This document shows positions 14,359 to 22,637 of a stretch of 29,579 nucleotides of DNA, piece after piece. The position numbers and the translations under genes were made by a program. The first letter of the stretch is position 1; each line of letters begins with the position of its first letter. This stretch comes from Sideroxydans lithotrophicus. Lineage in GTDB: Bacteria; Pseudomonadota; Gammaproteobacteria; Burkholderiales; Sulfuriferulaceae. A model generated the notes under the pieces. The model made no database searches and was not told the origin of the DNA. It worked only from the letters and a program-made list of their open reading frames with translations. Location: positions 1-29,579 of the forward strand of contig DZDB01000008.1 of the NCBI GenBank assembly GCA_022736605.1, written 5' to 3'.

Positions 14359-14853
14359 CAGGCGGTCATTGATTGTCTTGCGTTTGCGCAAGACGCCAGG
14401 GTGTTGGAAGGCGTAGCTGCGCTACAAGATTTCACACGTTTGCGTGACGCGTTGACGAATCCGGCAGGCGCGTTGCGTTATCGGATAACCGGTGGTGTTG
14501 GGCATATGCGCCGCCGGTTTTTGAAACTGGAGTTGCAGGCTGATCTTGAGCTGCAATGCCAGCGCTGCTTGCAAGATTGTACCTGGCCGTTGGTGGTGAA
14601 GGCGCAAATCTGGCTGGCGCGGCATGAAGACGAGCTGGCTGCGTGGGATCGCGAAGCTGACGGTCTGGAAGATGCGATGCTCGCCGACGAGCAGTTTGAC
14701 TGGATGGAATGGATAGAAGAGGAGATGCTGCTGGCGTTGCCGACAGCGCCTATTCATCTGGACAATGCGTGTCCAGCATCGATTATTGGGGCGGTTAGCA
14801 GCAAGCGACCTAATCCGTTTGCGGTTTTAGCTGCATTGAAACAAAAAAATTGA
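14350..14853 (+). CDS. yceD: YceD/DUF177 family protein (23S rRNA accumulation protein)
   Basis: The 167-residue protein has the family's CxxC pair in LQCQRCLQDC and an acidic C-terminal half (AWDREADGLEDAMLADEQFD). In E. coli YceD is needed for normal 23S rRNA levels; its plant relatives also act in 23S maturation. It nearly always precedes rpmF, as here (21-base gap). The ATG at 14350 gives the usual VIDCLAFA start, but there is no room for a Shine-Dalgarno sequence downstream of the predicted transcription start. The biochemical activity is not established. Confidence 0.92.
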   Translation: MSEQAVIDCLAFAQDARVLEGVAALQDFTRLRDALTNPAGALRYRITGGVGHMRRRFLKLELQADLELQCQRCLQDCTWPLVVKAQIWLARHEDELAAWDREADGLEDAMLADEQFDWMEWIEEEMLLALPTAPIHLDNACPASIIGAVSSKRPNPFAVLAALKQKN

Positions 14854-14874
14854 ATTTTTGACTGGAGTATTGAA

Positions 14875-15054
14875 ATGGCTGTTCAACAGAATAAGAAATC
14901 CCCTTCCAAGCGTGGTATGCACCGTTCGCATGACTTTTTGACCAATCCGCCATTGGCGATTGAGCCAACCACCGGCGAAGTGCATTTGCGTCATCATATC
15001 AGCCCGAATGGGTTTTATCGTGGTCGTAAGGTTGTAAATACTAAAGGCGAATAA
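14875..15054 (+). CDS. rpmF: 50S ribosomal protein L32
   Basis: This 59-residue ribosomal protein begins MAVQQNKKSPSKRGMHRSHD and ends FYRGRKVVNTKGE. It contains the family sequence PTTGEVHLRHHISPNGFYRG. It lacks the four-cysteine zinc motif found in some L32 paralogues, as is normal for the proteobacterial form. GGAG at 14864-14867 lies 7 bases before the ATG. The gene is the second of the operon. Confidence 0.97.
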   Translation: MAVQQNKKSPSKRGMHRSHDFLTNPPLAIEPTTGEVHLRHHISPNGFYRGRKVVNTKGE

Positions 15055-15060
15055 GCTGTA

Positions 15061-15088
15061 TTGAACGTGCGTCAGAGCCAGGTATACG
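15061..15088 (+). promoter_or_regulatory. Possible internal promoter upstream of plsX
   Basis: TTGAAC (15061-15066) and TATACG (15083-15088) are 16 bases apart, each 4 of 6 to consensus. It starts just after the rpmF stop and would give plsX a leader of about 70 bases. It could separate lipid gene expression from ribosomal protein expression. The match is modest. Confidence 0.35.
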
Positions 15089-15097
15089 CGTCTGCCC

Positions 15098-15115
15098 CAG
15101 CATGCGCGCATGCTG
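15098..15115. repeat. 18-bp perfect palindrome between rpmF and plsX
   Basis: CAGCATGCGCGCATGCTG reads the same on both strands. As RNA it would form a 7-bp stem with a CGCG loop. No T-run follows on either side, so it is not a simple terminator. It could be a regulator binding site just downstream of the possible plsX promoter, or an mRNA stability or processing element. Confidence 0.6.
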
Positions 15116-15166
15116 TTGTGACTGCCTTGTATCGTTAATGCAGCACCAACAGGTAATGCTGTCATC

Positions 15167-16186
15167 ATGAGAGATGTAACCGTGGCAATCGATGCCATGG
15201 GGGGTGACCACGGACCGCACGTCACTGTACCCGCTGCATTGAGATGTCTCGCGCGCGACCCGAACCTGCACGTTGTGCTGGTCGGTCTGGGTGAGGTGCT
15301 GGAGGCCGAATTGCGTGCCCGTCGTGGCAAGGTCAGTTCTCGTCTGCGGATTCATCATGCCAGCGAAGTGGTGGGCATGGATGAAGCGCCCGCCCTCGCC
15401 ATGCGCAACAAAAAAAACTCCTCCATGCGCGTGTCCATTGATCTCGTCAAAAGTGGCGAGGCGGACGCGTGTATTTCGGCCGGCAATACCGGCGCCCTGA
15501 TGGCGACTGCCCGATTTGTGCTCAAGATGCTGCCCGGTATTGAGCGACCTGCTATCGCCACTGAAATGCCAACGATCAAAGGCCATACTTACGTGCTTGA
15601 TCTGGGTGCAAACGTTGACTGTAGCGCCGAGCATCTGCTGCAGTTCGGCATTATGGGAGCGATGCTGGTGTCGGCGCTGGAGCAGCGTGAAGCACCCAGT
15701 GTTGGCTTGCTGAATGTCGGCGAAGAGGAAATCAAAGGCAATGAAATCGTCAAGCAGGCGGCGGAATTGCTGCGCCGCAGCGGGTTGAATTTTTACGGCA
15801 ATATTGAAGGAAACGATATCTTCAAAGGCACCACGGATGTCGTCGTGTGTGATGGGTTTGTCGGCAACGTGGCACTTAAAAGTTCGGAAGGACTGGCCAA
15901 GATGGTGTCAACCATGTTGCGTGAAGAGTTCAACCGCAATCTTTTGACCAAACTCGCCGGGCTCATTGCGTTGCCGGTTCTCAAGGCGTTCAAGAAGCGG
16001 GTTGATCCACGTCGTTATAATGGCGCTACCTTGTTGGGTTTGCGTGGCATCGTTATTAAAAGTCACGGTGGGGCAGATCGTTTTGCTTACGAACACGCAA
16101 TTGAACAGGCCGTCAAGGAAGTGCGTAATGGTGTATTGCGCCGCATCACCGAGCAAATGGGTAATGTGCAAGAGGATGCCGCTTAA
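15167..16186 (+). CDS. plsX: Phosphate acyltransferase PlsX
   Basis: The 339-residue peripheral enzyme converts acyl-ACP and phosphate into acyl-phosphate, the donor for PlsY in phosphatidic acid synthesis. It shows the family N-terminus VAIDAMGGDHGP, the ISAGNTGALMA motif, NVGEEEIKGNE, VVCDGFVGNVALK, and the C-terminal GIVIKSHGGAD. The length is normal. The ATG at 15167 is the only start matching the family N-terminus; ribosome-binding sequence is weak (AGG about 13 bases upstream). The stop TAA is directly followed by the fabH ATG with no gap, so the two are translationally linked. Confidence 0.96.
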   Translation: MRDVTVAIDAMGGDHGPHVTVPAALRCLARDPNLHVVLVGLGEVLEAELRARRGKVSSRLRIHHASEVVGMDEAPALAMRNKKNSSMRVSIDLVKSGEADACISAGNTGALMATARFVLKMLPGIERPAIATEMPTIKGHTYVLDLGANVDCSAEHLLQFGIMGAMLVSALEQREAPSVGLLNVGEEEIKGNEIVKQAAELLRRSGLNFYGNIEGNDIFKGTTDVVVCDGFVGNVALKSSEGLAKMVSTMLREEFNRNLLTKLAGLIALPVLKAFKKRVDPRRYNGATLLGLRGIVIKSHGGADRFAYEHAIEQAVKEVRNGVLRRITEQMGNVQEDAA

Positions 16187-17158
16187 ATGAATTCAATAAT
16201 TGCTGGCACAGGTGGCTATCTGCCTGAGCGTATCCTGACCAATGCCGATCTGGAAAAGATGGTTGAAACATCCGACCAGTGGATTGTCGAGCGCACCGGC
16301 ATCAAACAGCGCCACATTGCGGCAGACCATGAAACCACCAGCGATCTTGCGACTGCGGCCGCACGTCAGGCGCTTGAAGCCGCCGGGGTGCTGGCAGCTG
16401 ACATTGATCTGATCATCGTTGCAACGACTACCCCGGATTTGGTATTTCCGAGCACCGCGTGCCTGGTTCAGGCCAAGCTGGGTGTGGCAAATGCCTGTCC
16501 GGCGTTTGATGTGCAGGCCGTATGCAGCGGCTTTGTTTATGCGTTATCAATTGCGGATAACTTCATCCGTGCGGGACAGGCTCGCTGTGCGCTGGTGATG
16601 GGTGCAGAAACGCTGTCGCGCATCACCGACTGGACTGATCGTGGCAACTGTATTTTGTGGGGTGATGGCGCGGGCGCGGTGATTCTCAAAGCCAGTGAGC
16701 AAGTTGGCATCATTTCCACGCATCTGCATGCGGATGGTCAATACAGCAAGCTTTTGCATGTCAATGGGGGCGTATCGGCGGGTTCGGACGGCAAACCCAC
16801 CATGCAAATGGAAGGCAATGCCGTATTCAAAATGGCAGTCAAAACGCTGGATGCCATCGTTGACGAAACGCTGGCAGCCAATGGCCTGCAAAAATCCGAC
16901 GTCCACTGGCTGGTGCCGCATCAAGCCAATATACGCATCATTCAGGCAACGGCCAAAAAACTCGGCATGAGTATGGACAATGTGGTGGTTACTGTTGACC
17001 GGCATGGCAACACTTCGGCCGCTTCGATCCCGCTGGCGCTCGATGCGGCAGTGCGCGATGGTCGCATCAAGGCTGGGGAGGTCGTGCTGATGGAGGCGTT
17101 TGGCGGCGGCTTCACCTGGGGTTCGGTATTGCTTAAATGGCCGGATCTAGCCGCGTGA
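16187..17158 (+). CDS. fabH: Beta-ketoacyl-ACP synthase III (FabH)
   Basis: The 323-residue condensing enzyme joins acetyl-CoA and malonyl-ACP to start fatty acid synthesis. The catalytic triad is Cys113 (AVCSGF), His245 (VPHQAN) and Asn275 (DRHGNTSAAS), each one residue after the E. coli position. The N-terminal ITGTG-like strand appears as IIAGTGGYLPERILTN. GGGFTWGSVLLKW at the C-terminus is the usual ending. The start abuts the plsX stop. Nothing is unusual in the active site, so a housekeeping role is likely. Confidence 0.97.
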   Translation: MNSIIAGTGGYLPERILTNADLEKMVETSDQWIVERTGIKQRHIAADHETTSDLATAAARQALEAAGVLAADIDLIIVATTTPDLVFPSTACLVQAKLGVANACPAFDVQAVCSGFVYALSIADNFIRAGQARCALVMGAETLSRITDWTDRGNCILWGDGAGAVILKASEQVGIISTHLHADGQYSKLLHVNGGVSAGSDGKPTMQMEGNAVFKMAVKTLDAIVDETLAANGLQKSDVHWLVPHQANIRIIQATAKKLGMSMDNVVVTVDRHGNTSAASIPLALDAAVRDGRIKAGEVVLMEAFGGGFTWGSVLLKWPDLAA

Positions 17159-17181
17159 ATTTCGGATATTAAAAACTGAAT

Positions 17182-18114
17182 ATGAAACTAGCCTTTGTTT
17201 TTCCCGGTCAGGGCTCACAATCCATCGCAATGATGCAGGGTCTGGAACAGCTCGCTGTGGTGCGCGACACGTTTGCTGAAGCCAGTGAGGTGCTGGGTCA
17301 GGATTTGTGGAAACTGGTGTCTGACGGACCAATCGAACAGTTGAATCAGACGGTGAACACGCAGCCGGTCATGTTGACTGCCGGAATTGCTGCTTATCGC
17401 GCCTGGCTGGATCAGGGCGGGCGTGTCCCCGATATGATGGCGGGACACAGCCTGGGCGAGTACTCGGCGCTGGTCGCAGCGGGCGTCCTGTCGTTCGGTG
17501 ATGCGCTGCCGCTGGTGCGCCTGCGCGCGCAGGCGATGCAGGATGCTGTTGCTGAAGGCGTGGGTGGCATGGCTGCCATTCTGGGTCTGGATGATGGTAC
17601 AGTGCGCGCCCTGTGCGCAGAGGCTGCGCAAAGTGAGGTACTTGAGGCGGTTAATTTTAATTCGCCAGGTCAGGTCGTGATTGCGGGACACAAAGCTGCG
17701 GTTGAACGGGGTATGGTGCTGGCCAAAGAAAAAGGCGCCAAGCGTGCGCTGGCCTTGCCTGTTTCGGTACCGTCGCACTGTGCGCTGATGCGTCCGGCGG
17801 CAGACAAGCTGTCACGCGCTTTGGCCGGTATCAATTTGAATTCGCCTGCGATCCCGGTGTTACACAATGCGGATGTCGTGAGCCATGACGCTGCGGACGC
17901 AATACGTGACGCCCTGACGCGCCAGCTTTATAGCCCGGTGCGCTGGTCGGAAACCATGCACGCAATGGCTGAGATGGCCGTCACGCAGGTGGTTGAATGC
18001 GGGCCAGGAAAAGTACTGGCTGGTTTGGCCAAGCGCGGTGATGCGCGTCTGCAAGCGTATGCGCTGACCAGTCTCGGTGCCCTGGATGAAATCAAGGCCG
18101 CGCTGGCGGCTTGA
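17182..18114 (+). CDS. fabD: Malonyl-CoA:ACP transacylase (FabD)
   Basis: The 310-residue enzyme transfers malonyl groups from CoA to ACP. Visible residues are the oxyanion motif FPGQGSQ (7-13), nucleophile Ser90 in GHSLGEYSA, Arg115 in RLRAQAMQ that binds the malonyl carboxylate, and His199 in VPSHCALM. The length is normal. It starts 23 bases after fabH. No strong ribosome-binding site is seen before ATG 17182. The stop is followed by the fabG ribosome-binding site. Confidence 0.97.
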   Translation: MKLAFVFPGQGSQSIAMMQGLEQLAVVRDTFAEASEVLGQDLWKLVSDGPIEQLNQTVNTQPVMLTAGIAAYRAWLDQGGRVPDMMAGHSLGEYSALVAAGVLSFGDALPLVRLRAQAMQDAVAEGVGGMAAILGLDDGTVRALCAEAAQSEVLEAVNFNSPGQVVIAGHKAAVERGMVLAKEKGAKRALALPVSVPSHCALMRPAADKLSRALAGINLNSPAIPVLHNADVVSHDAADAIRDALTRQLYSPVRWSETMHAMAEMAVTQVVECGPGKVLAGLAKRGDARLQAYALTSLGALDEIKAALAA

Positions 18115-18125
18115 CAGGAGAGAAC

Positions 18126-18866
18126 ATGCCACACGGAAAAATTGCTTTGATAACCGGTGCCAGCCGGGGCATCGGCCAGGCCATTGCCTTGCAATTGGGA
18201 AAACAGGGCGCGGTCGTGATTGGCACTGCGACCAGTGTGACCGGCGCAGAAGCCATTAGCGCCTATTTGCAAGCAGCTGGCATACAGGGCGAAGGCCGGG
18301 TATTGCAGGTCACGGACGCCGACAGCGTCACGAACACGCTCGATGCGATTCAGAAAGACCATGGTGATATTGGTATTCTGGTGAATAACGCGGGGATTAC
18401 CCGTGATAACCTGCTGATGCGCATGAAAGATGAGGAATGGGATGACATCATGCAGACCAACCTCAGTTCGGTATTCAGGCTGTCGCGCGGCGTATTGCGC
18501 GCGATGATGAAAGCACGTTACGGTCGCATCATCACTATCAGTTCGGTTGTGGGTGCGATGGGTAATGCCGGTCAGACCAACTACGCAGCGGCAAAAGCCG
18601 GCCTGATCGGCTTCTCTAAATCGCTGGCGCGCGAAGTAGGGAGTCGCAATATCACTGTCAACTGTGTATCGCCGGGTTTTATTGATACCGACATGACGCG
18701 GGCGTTGCCGGATGCGCAGCGCGATGCGCTCCTTGCGCACATCCCGTTGGGACGGCTTGGCAAGGTCGAGGATATTGGCCATGCCGTGGCTTTCCTGGCC
18801 TCGGCGCAAGCCGCGTATATTACGGGCGCCAATCTGCATGTAAATGGCGGAATGTATATGGAATAA
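18126..18866 (+). CDS. fabG: 3-oxoacyl-ACP reductase (FabG)
   Basis: The 246-residue short-chain dehydrogenase reduces beta-ketoacyl-ACP with NADPH. The cofactor motif TGASRGIG is at 10-17, NNAG at 87-90, and the catalytic residues are Ser140, Tyr153 and Lys157 (TNYAAAKAG). The start at ATG 18126 is chosen over TTG 18111 because AGGAGAG (18116-18122) is a strong ribosome-binding site and MPHGKIALITG is the normal family start. The gene is followed by a 106-base gap before acpP. Confidence 0.97.
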   Translation: MPHGKIALITGASRGIGQAIALQLGKQGAVVIGTATSVTGAEAISAYLQAAGIQGEGRVLQVTDADSVTNTLDAIQKDHGDIGILVNNAGITRDNLLMRMKDEEWDDIMQTNLSSVFRLSRGVLRAMMKARYGRIITISSVVGAMGNAGQTNYAAAKAGLIGFSKSLAREVGSRNITVNCVSPGFIDTDMTRALPDAQRDALLAHIPLGRLGKVEDIGHAVAFLASAQAAYITGANLHVNGGMYME

Positions 18867-18907
18867 GCGGGTCAATCATCCGCTGTATCAGTTTTGCCCG
18901 TTTGAGT

Positions 18908-18936
18908 TTGGGTTATGTTGGCAACTTTGCTAGAAT
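18908..18936 (+). promoter_or_regulatory. Possible acpP promoter
   Basis: TTGGGT (18908-18913) and TAGAAT (18931-18936) are 17 bases apart, 3 of 6 and 5 of 6 to consensus. It would give acpP a leader of about 30 bases. An extra promoter here would explain how acyl carrier protein, one of the most abundant proteins, can exceed the other fab products. The -10 box overlaps an inverted repeat. Confidence 0.45.
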
Positions 18937-18948
18937 GCCAACGCTTTT
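18917..18948 (+). repeat. Inverted repeat with T-run upstream of acpP (operator or attenuator)
   Basis: GTTGGCA (18917-18923) and TGCCAAC (18936-18942) form a perfect 7-bp inverted repeat with a 12-base spacer containing the predicted acpP -10 box. It is followed by GC and then TTTTT (18944-18949). In DNA it could be a repressor or activator site. In read-through RNA from fabG it could act as a weak terminator or attenuator. Sequence alone does not decide. Confidence 0.5.
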
Positions 18949-18972
18949 TGTTTACTATTTGGGAGTACCGAG

Positions 18973-19212
18973 ATGGACAACATCGAACAACGTGTCAAGA
19001 AAATCGTCGCTGAACAACTGGGCGTGAACGAAGCTGACGTAAAAATTGAATCTTCCTTTGTGGAAGATCTGGGCGCGGACTCCCTCGATACGGTCGAGCT
19101 GGTGATGGCGCTGGAAGAAGAATTTGAATGTGAAATTCCGGATGAAGAAGCGGAAAAAATCACCAACGTGAAACAGGCCGTTGACTATGTCAATGGTCAC
19201 CTCGCCAAGTAA
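18973..19212 (+). CDS. acpP: Acyl carrier protein
   Basis: The 79-residue, strongly acidic protein carries the growing acyl chain on 4'-phosphopantetheine. The attachment site is Ser37 in GADSLDTVELVM. The sequence has the usual four-helix pattern and no oddities. GGGAG at 18961-18965 lies 7 bases upstream of the ATG, a strong ribosome-binding site in line with high expression. Confidence 0.98.
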   Translation: MDNIEQRVKKIVAEQLGVNEADVKIESSFVEDLGADSLDTVELVMALEEEFECEIPDEEAEKITNVKQAVDYVNGHLAK

Positions 19213-19237
19213 TTTTTAATTTTCCCGCGGAGCTCAT

Positions 19238-20476
19238 TTGGCCAAGCGTAGAGTCGTGATCACCGGGCTGGGCATCGTATCCCCGGTCGGTATTGGTATC
19301 CAGGCATCCTGGTCTAACATTGTTGCCGGCAAGTCGGGTATCACCCGGATTACGCGGTTTGATCCCAGTCCGTTCAGCGCACAGATTGCCGGCGAAGTTA
19401 AAAACTTCAATGCCGAGCAGTACCTGAGCGTGAAAGACGCGCGCCGTATGGATGTATTCATCCAGTACGGCATGGTCGCGGCGATGGAAGCGGTCAAGGA
19501 TTCGGGTCTGGAAGTCACGGAAGAGAATGCCGAGCGTATCGGTGTCAATATCGGTTCGGGTATCGGCGGCTTACCGTTGATCGAAGAGACGCACAATACC
19601 TATCTGGCCGGCGGTGCACGCAAGATTTCGCCGTTTTTTATTCCGGCTTCGATTATCAACATGATCGCGGGCAACCTGTCGATCATGTATGGTTTTAAAG
19701 GTCCCAATCTGGCGATGGTCACGGCGTGTACTACCGCCACCCACTGCATTGGCGATTCGGCACGCATGATCGAGTACGGCGATGCCGACGTGATGGTAGC
19801 AGGCGGCGCCGAGTCTGCGCTGAGTCCGCTTGGTATTGGCGGGTTTGCGGCGGCCCGAGCCTTGTCGACGCGCAATGATGATCCAGCCACGTCGAGCCGT
19901 CCGTGGGACAAGGATCGGGACGGTTTCATCATGGGCGAAGGTGCGGGCATTCTGGTGCTGGAAGAATATGAGCATGCCAAGGCGCGTGGCGCCAGAATTT
20001 ACGGTGAATTGGCCGGTTTTGGCATGAGTGGTGACGCGTATCACATGACAGCGCCGGTCGAGAGTGGCGAGGGTGCGGCGCGCTGCATGCGCAACGCCCT
20101 GAAAAACGCTGGTCTGAATGCCGATCAGGTCGATTATATTAACGCCCACGGCACCTCCACGCCGCTGGGAGACCTGGCTGAAACCAAAGCGGTAAAAACC
20201 GCATTGGGTGATCACGCTTACACGGCTGCGATCAGTTCAACCAAGTCAATGACCGGCCATCTGCTGGGCGCTGCTGGCGGCGTAGAAGCCGTATTTTCAG
20301 CCCTGAGCGTTTACCATCAAGTGGCGCCGCCAACCATCAATCTCTTCAATCAGGACGAAGCGTGTGATCTGGATTATGTGCCGAACGTGGCGCGCCAGAT
20401 GAAAATTGATGTCGCGCTGTCGAATTCATTCGGCTTTGGCGGTACCAACGGCACGCTGGTATTCCGTAAAGTCTGA
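19238..20476 (+). CDS. fabF: Beta-ketoacyl-ACP synthase II (FabF)
   Basis: The 412-residue condensing enzyme elongates acyl-ACP. Catalytic residues are Cys164 (TACTTATH), His304 (NAHGTSTPLGD), Lys336 and His341 (STKSMTGHLLGAAGG). The final FGFGGTNGTLVF is typical. The start is a TTG at 19238 with GGAG (19229-19232) 5 bases upstream; no in-frame ATG lies near the family start, MAKRRVVITGLG. The weak initiation codon directly after highly translated acpP probably keeps synthase levels lower than carrier levels. It lies 25 bases after acpP. Confidence 0.96.
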   Translation: MAKRRVVITGLGIVSPVGIGIQASWSNIVAGKSGITRITRFDPSPFSAQIAGEVKNFNAEQYLSVKDARRMDVFIQYGMVAAMEAVKDSGLEVTEENAERIGVNIGSGIGGLPLIEETHNTYLAGGARKISPFFIPASIINMIAGNLSIMYGFKGPNLAMVTACTTATHCIGDSARMIEYGDADVMVAGGAESALSPLGIGGFAAARALSTRNDDPATSSRPWDKDRDGFIMGEGAGILVLEEYEHAKARGARIYGELAGFGMSGDAYHMTAPVESGEGAARCMRNALKNAGLNADQVDYINAHGTSTPLGDLAETKAVKTALGDHAYTAAISSTKSMTGHLLGAAGGVEAVFSALSVYHQVAPPTINLFNQDEACDLDYVPNVARQMKIDVALSNSFGFGGTNGTLVFRKV

Positions 20477-20499
20477 TCCGGACACGCTGCCTCGGCAGT

Positions 20500-21828
20500 G
20501 TGTTAACCACTGTGCCCGTCCTTTCCCTATCCGGCACCCCTGACCTGCTTGACCTGCATGCGTGCTGGCCACAACGCTATCCTGTGTTGCTGGAAACGGC
20601 ATCGGGTGGCGGTTGGGACATCCTGCTGGCGTTTCCCCGCCAGCAGGCGTGTTTCGATGCCAACGCAAGTCTGGATATTTACGCACAGCTGGCGACTGAC
20701 TGGCAGGCGCAGCGCTGCCAGATTGAGCCGGCGGCGGCTCATTTGCCATTTCGTGGCGGCTGGTTTGTCTATCTGGGGTATGAAACGCTGCATGCAGTTG
20801 AACCCACTGTAGCGAAACGGCCGACTGACAGCCGCTTTCCCGATGCCTGCCTGATGCGCATGCCGGCAGCCATCATGGTCAATCGCGCCAGCGCACAAAC
20901 CTGGCTGTTTGCCGAAATGGATGACGCACATTTGCTGGCCGACATGCAACGTGATCTGGTTAGCGCACATAGCCCCAGTCGTTTGCCGGTGAAATTGCTC
21001 ACGCTGGCCGAAGCACCCGCACCGGATTTTTTGAGTGGCGTTGCGCGCATCCAGCGGTACATCCGCGAGGGCGACGTGTTCCAGGTCAACCTGTCACGGC
21101 GCTGGCATGGTCGCGTGCAAGCTGGTGCCACGCCTGCTGCAGTCTACCGGGCATTGCGGCAAGCCAATCCTGCTCCATTTGGTGGACTGGCGCGGCTGGA
21201 TGCGCATCACAGTATTGTCAGTTCATCGCCGGAACGACTGGTACAAGTGCAGTCTGGCAAGGCGCTCACACGGCCGATTGCTGGCACTTATCCGCGTCAT
21301 GCCGACCCGGCGCAAGATGTGCAGACACGCGCCGAGCTGGTGGCGCATCCGAAAGAACGTGCGGAACACGTGATGCTGGTTGATCTGGAACGCAACGATC
21401 TGGGTCGCGTATGCAAACCCGGCAGCGTCAAGGTGGACGAACTGATGGCAGTCGCCACCTATACCCACGTGCATCATATAGAATCCAGCGTCAGCGGCGT
21501 GTTGCGTGACGATGTGTCGCCTGCGGCGGTGTTACGCGCGCTGTTTCCCGGTGGCACCATCACCGGCTGTCCGAAGGTGCGTACGCTACAGATTATCCGT
21601 GAGCTCGAAACCAGCCCGCGCCACGCTTACACCGGCAGCATGGGTTATGTGAACCGGGATGGCGACATGGACATGAACATTCTGATACGCAGCATGATGT
21701 TGAACGAGGATGCAATTACGTTTTCTGCTGGCGCCGGGATCGTTGCCGATTCCGATCCACAGCGAGAGTTGCAGGAAACCCGTGCCAAGGCGCGTGGCTT
21801 GCTGCGTGCGTTGGGAGTGCTGGATTGA
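20500..21828 (+). CDS. pabB: Aminodeoxychorismate synthase component I (PabB), anthranilate synthase I-like
   Basis: The 442-residue chorismate-binding enzyme aminates chorismate to aminodeoxychorismate for folate synthesis. The catalytic domain spans about 175-440 with GDVFQVNLS, HPKERAEHVMLVDLERND, FPGGTITGCPK and SAGAGIVADSDP. At the chorismate-attack position it has RPIAGT (Ala261). E. coli PabB has a lysine there (PIKGT), while TrpE has alanine. Position before pabC and the shorter N-terminal domain favour PabB, but the residue is TrpE-like. No glutamine amidotransferase (PabA) is encoded in the window. It starts at GTG 20500 or GTG 20512; neither has a clear ribosome-binding site. Confidence 0.85.
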   Translation: MLTTVPVLSLSGTPDLLDLHACWPQRYPVLLETASGGGWDILLAFPRQQACFDANASLDIYAQLATDWQAQRCQIEPAAAHLPFRGGWFVYLGYETLHAVEPTVAKRPTDSRFPDACLMRMPAAIMVNRASAQTWLFAEMDDAHLLADMQRDLVSAHSPSRLPVKLLTLAEAPAPDFLSGVARIQRYIREGDVFQVNLSRRWHGRVQAGATPAAVYRALRQANPAPFGGLARLDAHHSIVSSSPERLVQVQSGKALTRPIAGTYPRHADPAQDVQTRAELVAHPKERAEHVMLVDLERNDLGRVCKPGSVKVDELMAVATYTHVHHIESSVSGVLRDDVSPAAVLRALFPGGTITGCPKVRTLQIIRELETSPRHAYTGSMGYVNRDGDMDMNILIRSMMLNEDAITFSAGAGIVADSDPQRELQETRAKARGLLRALGVLD

Positions 21829-22637
21829 TACTGGTCAACGGTGAGCCCATGCAGCACATCAGCGTGCTGGATCGTGGTCTGGCCTACGGCGATGGCGTAT
21901 TTCGCACCTTGCTGTTGCGGGCGGGCAATGCCGTCGCTTGGTCGTTGCATTACGCTACTTTGATGGCTGATTGCGCCCGGCTTAAACTGCCGTGCCCGGC
22001 TGAAGACTTGCTGCAAGAAGATTTGAGCCGGATTGCTGCGCAGGCGCCCGACTGTGTGGCCAAAATCATCGTTACACGTGGTGTCGGCCTGCGAGGCTAC
22101 GCGCCACCCGCGCATCCAATCTGCGTCAGAATCGTCAGCAGCAGCGTGCTGCCCTGCTATCCGCAAGCGTATCTTGACGACGGCATCGTCGCCCGTGTGT
22201 GCGCTATGCGTCTGGCCCGACAACCTGCACTGGCTGGGGTCAAGCACCTCAACCGGCTGGAAAATGTGCTGGCACGCAGCGAATGGCAAGACGCAGACAT
22301 CGCAGAAGGGCTTTTGCTGGATACCGAAGATCAGGTCATTGGTGGCTGCATGAGCAATCTTTTTATCCGTCAGGGCAAGACATTGCTGACGCCTGCGCTG
22401 AGCCACAGCGGCGTCGCTGGCGTGACCCGGGCCCGCTTGCTTGCGCGCGCACCGCAGCTGGATTTGCGTGTCCAGGTACAGGTGCTGACGCTGCCCATGT
22501 TGCTGGCGGCAGAGGAGGTGATGTTGTGTAATAGCGTCATCGGGATTTGGCGGGTACGGCAGCTGGGCGACACGCATTGGTACGGCGCGCAGTACACGCC
22601 TGCGTTGCGTACTTTACTGGAACAGGACATTGATTAA
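21825..22637 (+). CDS. pabC: Aminodeoxychorismate lyase (PabC)
   Basis: The 270-residue PLP enzyme releases pyruvate from aminodeoxychorismate to give 4-aminobenzoate. It belongs to the fold IV aminotransferases. Lys140 in GVKHLNRLENVLAR is the PLP lysine. Other family marks are the N-terminal SVLDRGLAYGDGVFRT, IVTRGVGLRGY, and GGCMSNLF. The start is TTG 21825, overlapping the pabB stop by TTGA, giving the normal MILVNGEP. It overlaps mltG by 8 bases. The branched-chain or D-amino-acid aminotransferase alternatives are less likely because of the HLNRLE motif and neighbouring pabB. Confidence 0.93.
   Translation: MILVNGEPMQHISVLDRGLAYGDGVFRTLLLRAGNAVAWSLHYATLMADCARLKLPCPAEDLLQEDLSRIAAQAPDCVAKIIVTRGVGLRGYAPPAHPICVRIVSSSVLPCYPQAYLDDGIVARVCAMRLARQPALAGVKHLNRLENVLARSEWQDADIAEGLLLDTEDQVIGGCMSNLFIRQGKTLLTPALSHSGVAGVTRARLLARAPQLDLRVQVQVLTLPMLLAAEEVMLCNSVIGIWRVRQLGDTHWYGAQYTPALRTLLEQDID

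Noticed and set aside
15098..15115. Palindrome after rpmF as an intrinsic terminator
   Set aside because: No T-run follows on either strand, and the downstream lipid genes appear to depend on read-through.
18918..18931. Sigma-54-like TTGGCA...TTGCT upstream of acpP
   Set aside because: The GG and GC dinucleotides are 7 bases apart; sigma-54 promoters need 10. A sigma-70 box fits the site better.
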